Positions 10,661 through 22,600 of a DNA stretch of 64,000 nucleotides are shown piece by piece (position 1 is the first letter of the stretch; the number at the start of each line of letters is the position of its first letter). Source of the DNA: Sipunculus nudus (taxonomy: Eukaryota; Annelida; Sipuncula; Golfingiida; Sipunculidae); assembly GCA_026874595.1 (NCBI GenBank), contig CM049316.1, positions 2,420,001 to 2,484,000 on the forward strand, given 5' to 3'. The notes under the pieces were generated by a model. The model saw only the letters and a list, made by a program, of their open reading frames with translations, did no database searches and was not told the origin of the DNA. Both the position numbers and the translations under genes were made by a program.

Positions 10661-13600
10661 CGTAGCTTCTTTAAGACACCATTTAACCTCCAGACATACA
10701 GACTTTTACTTGAAGCCTCCAATGTCTTATGTGTCAATCAGATCCTATTTATGAGATTATTTATCTAAGATTTGACATTCAACAATCTCCTCCTAACACA
10801 AAATAGGAATTTCTTTATCGAGATCGTTGTAATCGTCACTCCGTGCAGTTCTTTAATTGAAGCTAGGAACACATTCTGTTTTTAAAGGCCCTTATTACGC
10901 ACATTACGTCTGAGAGTAAAATGAATTATAAAAATATTTTCAAATTTTCTGAAATATCAATTTATTTGAAGTTAAATTATTATAATAATGTTGTAACAAT
11001 GTCAAGAGTGTTATAAATAGAAATAAATATCATGGTTGAATAAGTATGAAAGAAAGAGTTGAAAATATTTTATTTTTTGTTTAAAACCAACTTTATGCTT
11101 AAACATAAAAACATATTAGATTTTATAATCACACGTGTATAAGTATGTAATATATTACCTGTTCTGTTGTATCCCTTACTACGATATATCTTAATAAAAT
11201 TATCGTAGAATTCTCACGTTATAAAACACATTTAATTTACGTCTTATTTGGTACATATATGTTTGTTGCTGTTCCAGCGATGTCCTATTAGGATATATTG
11301 AATTTCCAATATATTATGATAATATTAAATATATTGGATATTTGCTCAATGTAAGGAAAATATATTAAAACTGTTTTAATATTTAATGATATCGTAATTT
11401 ATAAATGTATTTTTAAAGTCCTATTCGGATTTCTTTTATCATATTTTAGTATGTACAATGTATTGTATTATATACATAATCATTACAAGCACAATCATAA
11501 GCACTTTAAATATATGCATGCAATAAAACTGCATTTGCCATGTGGCTCTAAACTGACCATATGTTGACCAGTGCGTCTCTGTGACTTCCCAGTTTTACAC
11601 ATTAGGACCGCATCCCGGCACTTCCGAGTGGCTTCCGGGATGGCTTCCGAGCACAAAATCGTCTATTACTTTCAGATTACGGAATGGATAACTATGATTC
11701 TTCAAGGAATGATAGAACAGACTTTATTCTATCAATAGAAATTAAAATGTTGTTGATCTAGAGGTAATTTGTGCATGTTTTAGCACTTTATTATGAAAAA
11801 TCCTTGGCTTCCGACTTCCGAGTTTTACACAGAATGCACTTATGACTTGGCTACAGGCCTGTAATGCAAACATTTCTCTTTGTTCTTTCTTATTTGAATG
11901 GAGTCTGAATTTTCGGGCCAAGTCTCACTCAGTCTGTGTCTGATGAGTAACGTATACTTTATTATAAAATGATACTGTTAGTGTTATAAAATGTATGTGC
12001 CACCAACTGCATCCTTGGTTGCTCGTAGCAAAAAGTCAAGTCGATCTATTATTTAATAAGAGTATTCTGATGTAGATGTGTGCTGAGACTAGGGATGTGC
12101 CTACACTGGGCGGCGTCGGGCGGGTGGACCATCAGTCTTTCCTGCCTCTGGCACTTGATTGGAAAGTGTTAAAGCCCACCCGACAGTAATATTTTAAATT
12201 GTTTAAGCCATGAAGAAAAATACACGCATGTTAGTTTATCTTGCAGTGTTTTACCTGTATCGCCATTAGTGATCCCTGTCAGATATATCTGAGTGTTTGT
12301 CTGCCAGGCTAGATGACTTCCAGTGGCGCCTAAAATGAATATTTAATTGAAGGCACTCTTTTACAATGTGCCATATTTAGTGAATGTCAATGAATAAAAT
12401 TTGGTACCCCAGTAGTAAATGTAGCTGCTATGGTAGCACCACCTTGTATCTGTATAAAAGTCTTATGCTGATATCAGCTTCTATGAAATCACATGATGTG
12501 CCGATCGATGTTTGATTGACTATAATTGATGATCACATGAATATTCAAATATATTTGAAAGGTCACAGTTACTGATGAGGCCAAACTGCCGTGGAGAAAT
12601 GGAATATGATGTTTGGTATCAGATTTTAAGCACGAAAAACAAAATGTGGTCCCTTCTTATTCCCATGATATGATATGAAAGCAATCTGTTACAAACCAGG
12701 ACTGACAGAATCTGAACTGACAAATGAGTTCAGCATGGTGTTTTACAATCAAGTCAGTGGCCACATTGCTGTCCACATTTTGGAAATTATAAATACTTAG
12801 TTTTATCACTATACTAATGATTTGTTACTGAAGCTGAAATATAATGATTAACATCTTTAAAAAATGAAAGATTAAATATCTCACTATGATGACCCCCTCC
12901 CCCCCCCCCCCTTCCCATTCACATGCACAGCCCACCTGCACTCAAATTATTCTGAGCACATCCCTGTGAAACTTTTTACATATGAATGAATTTATACATA
13001 ATATATTTTTATTTTGTTTGGTAGAGGATGGTTTTATGTATACAAAATTAAGGATTGTGAGCGATATAAAATATAATCATCACATTTTAGAGGGAACAGA
13101 GCATCATTTTTTTTTAAACCTATACAGCAGTCTTTGTTTACACATAGCCACCTAGGGTGACGAAAATGATAAATATACAGTGTTTGAAATACTGGGTGCC
13201 TAGGTGCACAGATGCACCAAAAAACAGTTTTGTGCACCCACTGTTTGACTGCATGTGCACACTGGTTCACCTGAGGCTGGTAACTAGGACAGATCTGCAG
13301 GACTGTTATGCACATGCACATCTAACAGTCCAGATGATCAAACAAGGACATATAAACACTAAAACATGACATCACACCAGACACTAAGTGTATATAGATC
13401 CAGTTTTCTTTAGAGAGAAATTATTTTAGGTTCCATTGTGACCAGGTTTAAACCACATCTTATTTTTACTGCACTGATATATGTGTATAAATTATAATAT
13501 AGCTCTAATAAAAATAACTGTAGTGACATTAATGTATTTGTGCACCCTGAAATTACTTTGTGCATCCAGTATTATAAGCTGTGGTGCACAGGTGCACCTT

Positions 13601-16600
13601 CCAATGAAAAAGTATTTTGTACACTGAATATATCTGAGAGAACATTTTTTTAGCTCAGCTGACTGTAAGTCATCTGAGCTATAGCGATCACCCTTTGTCC
13701 GTCATCCGTCCGTTAACCTGGCACAAATCGTAACCGCTGGACCTAGAAATTTGTAACTTGATATTCTGAGAGGTCCATGAAAAATCTCCTTGGAAACCAG
13801 AAATGAGGTCTCTGTTACCCAAATACTTTGAGCTATGGGGCCCCAAAGTACCCCCCAGAATAGTCAAAAACTTCAATATCTCATTAACTACATCACTGAT
13901 GGTCATGATTTTTGGCGTACATATTAATTATGAGGTGTTCCATCAGTTCCTGCAGACTAGTGGCGCTACCTGTATTTTTCTATTTTTTTTACGAATTTTT
14001 TTCTCTATTTTGGAGACCTGTAAAAATGTGAACATCTGTTAACAGGGCACAAATCGTAAAGATGGACTAGAATCTTCATTCTTGACACACTGAGAGACCT
14101 ATGAATAGTCTCCATGGAAACCAGAAATTAGGTCTCTGTTACCCACATCCTTCAAGCTATTGGGCACCAAAGTACCCCCCAGAATAGTAAAAAATTTCAT
14201 ACAAAAACTTCAATATCTCATTAACTACATCACTGATGGTCATGATTTTTGGCATACATATTGATCATGAGATGTTTCATCAATTTCTGCAGACTGGTGG
14301 CACCACTTGTATTTTTCAATTTTTTTATGAATTATTTTCTCTATTTTTGAGACCTTTAAAAATATGAACATCTGTTAACAGGGCACAAATCATAAAGACT
14401 GGACCGAGAATCTTCATTCTTGACACAGTGAGAGACCTAAGAAAAGTCTCCATGGAAACCAGAAATAAGGTCTCTGTTACCCATATCCTTTGAGCTGTGG
14501 GGCTCCCAATCACCCCCCCCCCCCCCCAGAATAATGGAAAATTTGATTAAAAAAACTGCAACATCTCAATAACTACAACACTGATGGTCATGATTTTTGG
14601 CATATATATTGATCAAGAGGTGTTCCATCAAGTTCCGGCAGACTGGTGGGGCCACCTCTATTTTTTTCAATTTTTTAAGAATTTTTTCTCTATTTTGTTG
14701 AGACCTTTAAAGATGTTATCTGTCAACAGGGTACAAATCGTAACAACTGGACCTAGATTCTTCATTCTTGTAATGCAAGGAGGCCCATGAAAAGTGTCTG
14801 TGGAAACCTGAAATTAGGTCTCTGTTTCCCATATCTTTCAAGCTATAGGACTCCGAAGTATCCCTCAGAATAATGGAAAATTTGATACAAAAGAGAAGCA
14901 TCTGCACAACTAATGCAGAGATCACCATGATTCTTTGCATGGATATTGATTATGGAGTGTTTCAACAGTTTCTGCAGACTGGTGGTGCCACCTATATTTT
15001 ATTTAATTGTTCGAATTTTTTCTCCATTTTTGAGACCTTTGAGGATGCTGTCATCTGTTAACGTGGCACAAATTGTAACAACTGGACCTAGAATCTTCAT
15101 TCTTGTCATGCAAGGAGACCCGTGAAAAGTGTCTGTGGAAACCTGAAATTAGGTCTCTGTTACCCATATCCTTTAAGCTATAGGACTTAGAAGTATCCCT
15201 TAGAATAATGGAAAATTTGATACAAAAGCTGAAGTATCTAAACAAATTGTGCAGAGATCACCATGATTCTTTGCATGGATATTGACCATGTGTTTTTATT
15301 AGTTTCTGCAGACTGGTGGAGCCACCTGTATTTTTTTAAAGTTTACACATTTTTTCTCTATTTTTGAGATATTTAAATACAGACACAGTCTTGGCCTGTT
15401 GGGTAATCTGTTTGATGCTTCAGTTGAATGGGTATATACTATCATTTAGATGATAAAATTTCCTTTTACGAATCTCTTCCCAGTCAGCTGTGCGTCATGA
15501 CCCATGGGTCACTTGTTTCACCATACCATGTATGCACTTGGGTGGGATTCTAAGCTCAGTATGATCTGTGTCTATAAAAGAGAGAAAACCCATCAGTATC
15601 TCAGGTATCTCTTTTTTTAAAGACAAAACGCTTGTTTTGACAAGCTTAATGCATAAATTCCCAGTTTTTATATGTCTATATAACCCTAATAAAACAGGAC
15701 CAGTACACAAAACTTTGTCCCGGAGCACTACATATATACATTCTTACTGGTTCTGTCATGGCGGTTATGAGCAGAACGACCGGCGTCTTCTTGGACCAAA
15801 ATACACCATAGCTAAAGTAAAATGCACTTAAAGTTGCCAGTATGTTGCAGTTGTATTGACAATAAGATACTCATACCATGGGGAAGAAGTTTTAATGTCA
15901 CCCCATCTGAGAAACTGATAATAAAACTACCCTCCCCAGAAAATACGTTCGTATCGTGGTCAAATACCACTTACCTCTACATATGGGGAGGTGACATAAC
16001 GGTCATCCTTTAATGGTGCAACAGGTTTCGTTGCTGCAGGCAACTAGTTTACATAGTGCTTACACAATTACATTGATAACATCTTGAATAACAGTAGCCA
16101 ACAATTTAGTCTCATATTAGCACACATACATAAAATTTATATTTAAAAAAAAAAACCTTTAATTGTCTATACATATACTACACCCTATATAATGTAGAAT
16201 AATCATATTCACAATTAGCTACAGGCCTGTAACGCAAACAAATATTCTTGAATGGATACATTTGTGACAAAAGGCTTGCAGGGAAAAAATTAGTAGCCAT
16301 CTTGTGATTTTTTGGTGGCAAAACATGATATTATGGCAAAACATTTCACGAAATTGCTTGATAAGTTAAAACTGTGAAAACTGAAGTTAAATCTGAGATA
16401 ATCAAGAATAAAACTTCTCCAATAAGAATAATCAACGTTTGTCAATGATCACTGTACAATCTGTTAGTAGGGTATTGCAAAGCTTTTATTTCATGCATAC
16501 ACATTTTTCATCTTTGCAGCACAGCAAGACCAAACATTATCAAAGAGCATATCAGAAAATTGTTTGAGAGCCATCCGCTGTGTTACAGTGACTTCAGCAT

Positions 16601-19600
16601 GTCTGAGTTTGATGATCCCTTCCTGAAGGAACATGTGAATTCTGTCTCCATCTGTGATACTGACATGCTCAAGGCAGACCAAGAGGTGGGAACATGTCCA
16701 TGATCACACTCATCAGAGAGGATTCCCTTTTTAGCTCAGCTGACTTTAAGTCATCTGAGCTATAGTCGTGGCCCATTGTCCGTCGTCCGTCCGTCTGTCC
16801 GTCCGTAAGACTGGCATGTTTCAACACCATTGGACCTACAAATCTGAAATTAGGCATACAGTTAGATGTCCCCAAAATCTCCTACCATGCCAAAAATTGG
16901 GTCAATATGACTTTGTTCCTTCGAGATATTAAGGAAAAACCTCATTTTTTATTAGAAATCTATTTTCACACTTCAGGACTGCCTTATATCAAAACCACTC
17001 ATCTGGTTTTCTTCATTTTTACCATAAATATTCCTCTATATAGTTCCTATGTACATGCCAGAAATTAAGTCAGTATTATTTAATTTAAAAAAGTTATGGG
17101 CCCAAAAATAATGGACTTTGTAAAAAAATGAGGAAAGATATTTTGTCACTTAAGACCAAAAGTGTTAAAGGTAGGAATTTTTTTTCAGTAATACTACTTT
17201 AAATAATCAAAATTTAATTGTATACCAAAAATTAGATCAAAATCTGTTATTTTTTTTTAAATATTGGCAAAAATATAAAATTGGTACCTTAAATTTTGCC
17301 CAAGTTTGACCATGGCACGTTTTTTCCTGTAACTGCTGTGGATTTAATTTTCAAAGCATGTTTTTGTCACCATTTCAACTGTTAAAACAAAAAATTTGAA
17401 ACCAGTTGATCAAAAACTAGATTTTATTCAAGTTTTCAAGCACCATGTCACATATTGTTTACATCAAGCTAGTGTTATGCAGTTTACTAGAGCTCAGCTC
17501 CCCAGCTTCAGCTCTAAGTTCCTTAAATTTTGCATACAGTTAGATGTCCCCCAAATCCTCTACCATACTTAAAGTTTGGTCACTAGGACTGCATTCCTTC
17601 GAGATATTAAGAAAAAACTTCATTTTTCCATTAAAACCCCAATGTTACACTTTAAGATTGCCTAATATCAAAACCACTGTTTTATGACGTAAACATCTAT
17701 GTGAGCGTTTTCTGTATTAATGAGAATATTCTCTGTTAGTATTCACACGCCAGAAGCTCCACTTACAAAATTTTCCCTGAGTAGGCCTATCATCGCCCAC
17801 TTCCGCCTCATTCTCGGTATCTAGGTCATGCCTCGCTTTGGTAGAGCCACATTATTCTTCTGGCGTTTGTGCTAGACGGACGTGTCGACGGGCTACTCCC
17901 GTCCGTCCGCTGTTGGTTTCCCATGCTCGTTGCTTCACTTACTGTAAGTACGCTTTCATTTACCCTTGGCCCCTATGGAAGTCTCTCGGACTTGTTCCTC
18001 TTGTGGAGCGTCTCTCCCTTCCTGGGATACGCACCCCTCTTGTCTCAGCTGTCGCTCCAGTGTGGGCACGTGCCTTGGTGAGGCGGACCCATGTTATTAT
18101 TGTCACACATGGCCGCCCTCTCAATGGGCTCGACGTCATGCATGGTCGACTGCCCTTGATCCCATTGAGCCCTCTCCTGCACTGTCTTCGGCTCCGGTGG
18201 CGGGGAGCAGGGAGGGCGCCACTCCTTCTGTGTCTAGTCGGGTGGCCTTCCGCTCCCCCTCTGCGGATCCCCTTCTCGTTCCCGATCCTGTCCCTCCCTC
18301 CCAGGGCTCTGTCTTCCAGACCCCTGTTGGGGCTCCGGCTAGAGCTCTAGCCGCCCCCGCCAGGAAGCGTCCGACCCCTGCCCCACCCGGGCCCCCCGAG
18401 AAGGCTCTTGCCTTTTCCCTCATTCACCGTCTCCCCAGTTTTTGTGAATCCTTAAGGGCGGATTTCGACCTTGAGTCGGAGTTTGCGCCCCAGGCCACGG
18501 CTCCGGGGCAGGTGTCTTTGACTGATCCTCCTGTGTTGTCCCCGCAGCTTCCCGCTCGGATGGAGGTCACCCGTTCCCCACCGGCTCCAGCGCAGGTAAG
18601 TGCTCCCCCCCCTGCTTGATCTGCCCCTTCCTAGCCGTCTGTCCCTTTGTCCCCTTAGGGGCTGTCCTTCCGCTGCTGCGGTTCCCCTCCCGTCCGGGTC
18701 TCCAGACGACAGCCCTGCGGTTCCTGATACGGAACTTGTCTGTGCCCCGGCCGCTCCTGCGGCCTCGTCCGCTTTTGATTCTCCGTCCGTCCGTTCTCCA
18801 CTTGTATTTACAGATCAGGCGCCTCCGGCCGGTACGGATCAGTGGACTACTCTCACCACGCAGAGGCAGGCGTAGTGCACCATCAAGTCTGACCTCCTTG
18901 ATCAGGTGGCCCGCACCATGCAGGAGTCTCGCCCGGACGGGCTGACTTTCCAGCGCCTCAGGCCACCGCCCGCCTCTGCCGCGTTTGGCCGGGTTCTATC
19001 TGAACCTGTCCACGCTCTCGGCGCCGACTTACGGACCTCAGGTCTGCATGGTATTTACCGATTAGACGGCTCGGCTGCTTGACAATCATCATGCCGCCGT
19101 CACCGGCGCTATATCCTCATCGTCTGAGTCGCCGGTGCCGCCTGGCGCGTGGCGCCCTTGGCAGATCGGTACCTTGTGGTCCCCTAAGGCGTATCGGGCG
19201 ACCTGCCTTGACAGGCTCGTCCCGTCTCCCGCCTTTCCCGCTGTTCCATAGGAACGGATGCGGGCCGATACGGGGCTTGATCAACCCTTCTCTGATGGTA
19301 GGTTGCTTTATTCCCCGGCGGCGCATGTATCCGATTCTCAGTTGGATATAGAGGCTCTCGCCCGCCAGACCGCCGGCGTTGACAACGACCTTCAGGCCGT
19401 TACCAGCCTGTTGTCTATTTCCCCGGATCCTGCCATATTAAATAATATATGGCAGGCTTCCGCTCACGCATGTGCCGAGTTACAACACTTGGCCTGGCGC
19501 CTGGTGAAGGATTGTGTCTTACTCCGCCGCGCCGGGTGTCTCCGCACCCTCCGCTCCGTCCAGCCCGTGCTATCTCCCGCGGAGCTCTCGGATCTATATA

Positions 19601-22600
19601 CTCAGCCGTTCACAGGATCTCTCCTCTTTGGGGGTCATCTATCCCGCGTCTATGAGGCTGCCCTGGATCGTTCAGAACGTCGGGCCCGCCTCCTTACCGG
19701 TCCTTTACTGCTCCGGTACAGGCTCCGGCTACTAGCCGCTTGGTGGCTCCCGCCCGCCCGTCTGCTCGGTCGTCCGGGTCTCACCAGACCTCCTCCTTTC
19801 CCGGCCGTAAGTGACACTCCTGGTCCGGTAGGCGGCCGCCTTCAGACCTGTTATCCGGCCTGGAGGCGTGTCACCTCGCCTCCCTACGGTTCGTTTCGGT
19901 TTCCGAATTTCGTTTTTCACCCCTCCGCCCCGCACGGCGTTTCCGTTCGTTCCTCCCTCGCCCCGGGGTCTAGCCAAGCGTCTCGCTCTCAAAAATGCCA
20001 TTCGGTCCCTTCTCCTGAAGGGCGCCATTGTCCCGGTCGATCCCGGAACTCCCGGGTTTTATTCCCGCATTTTTCTTGTCCCCAAGCCTCACGGCCAGGG
20101 GCGCCCAATTATAGATCTGAAGCGCCTCCATGCCTTTATTCGACCTCCCCATTTTCGAATGTTCAATATTCCCGCCGTGCTCTGCACCGTCCGCCCAGGC
20201 AACTGGGCGTTCAAGATCAATTTTACAGACGCGTATTTCCATGTACCGATCCACCCTGTGTCTCAGCCGTACCTTCGGTTCGCCTTCGGCACTCGCGTGT
20301 TTCAATTCAGAGCCCTCCTGTTAGGGATCATTATTGCGCCCTGGATCTTTACGATCCTTGTTCATGCTGTAACCACTTACCTCTGGTCAGTCGGGGTATC
20401 AGTCCTCCCGTACTGGGATGACTGGCTCGTTCACGCCCCTTCTCGCGATCTCCTTCTCCACCGCCGTGCCCTCGTGCTTTCCCTTCTTCGCGTTCTAGGC
20501 TTTCTGGTCAATGTCCAGAAGTCTCATCTGGTCCCTACCCAGACCATTCAGTTTTCTGGGCGTGGTCCTGGATTTCGGGCCGGTCGTGTGTCTCTCCCGC
20601 TCGACTTCGCGGTCAATCTGCGCCGGCGGTTCCGATCCCTTCTGTCAGCTCGTCGTGTCAGCTCCCATCTGGCGGCTTCCTTACACGGTTCTCTCCACTG
20701 GGCGGCCACGTTCGCCCGTATGGGCCGCCTGTTCCTCCGCCCGGTGCAGTCGCTCCTCCGCTCCGCACGTCTCCTGGGTTCGGCATCTCATAGTACGGCG
20801 ATTCTGCCTGCCCACCAGGCCGGGCGGGCCCTCCGCCCCTGGCTCCGGCTGTCTTTTCTCCTTCGCGGTATTCCGTTCACGCAAACCGTCGCCTTTACGA
20901 TCTTTACCGACGCGTCTCGGATGGGCTGGGGTGCCCACCTAGCCGATCTTCGTATTTCCGGCCTCTGGTCTCCTCGGGAGCGTCTGCTCCATATCAATAT
21001 TTTGGAGCTCAGAGCAGTCCGTCGTGCGCTCGCACGCTGGTCTCCGCGCTTCCTCGACAGTCATGTTCTAGTCATGACAGACAACACGGCGGTTCTTGCA
21101 TATATCAACAGGGAGGGCGGCATTGGGTCACCCTCGCTTCTGTGGGAAACTTATTGCCTGTTCGATCTGTGTATCCCTCTCGGTTTTACACTTCAGGCTC
21201 GTCATGTCCGCGGCGCCGTGAACGTCCTCGCCGACGCCCTTTCCCGGGATCGCCTCGGTACCCTTACCGCCGTTTCTCTCCCTCTGCTGGTTCTCCGGGG
21301 GGATCTTCGGCGCTTGGGGGACTCTGGATTTCGACCTGGTCGAATTCCCGAACCCTCCGCCCCTCGTTCCGTCCGGTCCACGGCTACGTCGCCCTCGCGT
21401 CCTTCTCCCGGACCCGCCCCCGTCCGCCTGGACCGGCCGGTTCTTGTACGGGTTCCCGGCCCTGGCCCTGATCCCGCGGTTACTCCTGCGTCTCTCGGCG
21501 GCACCTCTCACGGACCTCATCCTGAACGTCCCGTTTCATCCAGCGGCTCCGTGGTTTCCTCGATGTCGTTCGTTTCTCGTCTGTCCACCCATTCTACTGC
21601 CGCTGTCGGTCGATCTGCCGCTCCGTCCTCGCCCTGCTCGGTCGTACCCTCTGAGCGCTTTCTTACTGTCGTCCGATCGCTCAAAGATCAGGGGTTTTCA
21701 ACGCCGGTTGCAGCTCTTGCAGCGGCTCCCCGTCGACGATCTTCCGACCGTGTGTATGACTCCCGCTGGCTCATCTTCTCTCGATGGTCCAGGGAGCGTC
21801 ATATAGATCCACTGGATCCGCCGGTCCAGTCGCTCCTTGATTTCCTCCTGCATTTATTACAGGATAAACGTTTATCCTTCCCCACTATTCGCGGCTATCG
21901 GGCAGCTCTTCTTTCCGTGCTTCGCCCCCTCCGTAGGGATTCGGTACTCCGTCATCCCTTCGTTTCCGATTTTCTCCAGGGGGTCCGCGCTCGTTCGTCC
22001 CGCCCGCGGTACATAGTTCCTTCTTGGCGCCTTGACGTGGTACTCCGACTCCTCCGCGACGCTCCTTATGAGCCGCTCCGCTCCGCGCACCTGCTCCATC
22101 TGTCGCGTAAGACTGCGTTCCTCCTGACGCTCGCCACTGCTGGCCGTTGAGCTGAGTTTCATGCTCTCATGGCAGATCCTAAATTTTCTCAAATTGCGGC
22201 TGACGGTTCATCCGCGGACTTTCACTTTCCTCTGGACTTTTATCGTAAATCGCAGTCTTACGATGACTCGCGATTTCATGGCACGTTCCTGCCCTGCCTA
22301 ACGGCCGGTACCGGTTCGGCGCAACGAATTGCCCCGTCCGGGCCTTAAGATACTATCTTAAGGCTACAAAATCTCTCCGGGGGGGGGGCCGTAAGAAACT
22401 TTTTATTTCTTCAAATTGGGTGCAGCCGATAAAGAAATAAGTCCTATTACTATCAGTAACTGGATAAAGGCTGCTATCATCGCCGCACATGACTCTTTAC
22501 ATCCGGCTGAACTACAGTCCTTCCATGTCACGGCTCATGAGGTCAGGGCTATCGCCTCATCCTTCGCTCACCTTTCGGGCGTATCTCCTGCCGCGATGGT

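Noticed and set aside
12898-12911. Homopolymer runs of C or G (also near 14513, 25826, 28877 and 44943) as possible functional motifs
   Set aside because: They are simple runs of uncertain length and likely to vary or contain sequencing error; they are noted only where they break a frame.
13803-15245. Several short frames encoding similar peptides (such as [15 protein letters not shown] and [10 protein letters not shown])
   Set aside because: They are echoes of the ~330-bp Y units, appear in both Y orientations, and are interrupted in most units; they are not conserved as codons.
20681-21520. Long minus-strand frames opposite the DIRS polymerase
   Set aside because: GC-rich coding DNA leaves open frames on the other strand; the Arg/Gly-rich products have no recognisable domain, while the plus strand carries clear RT and RNase H motifs.
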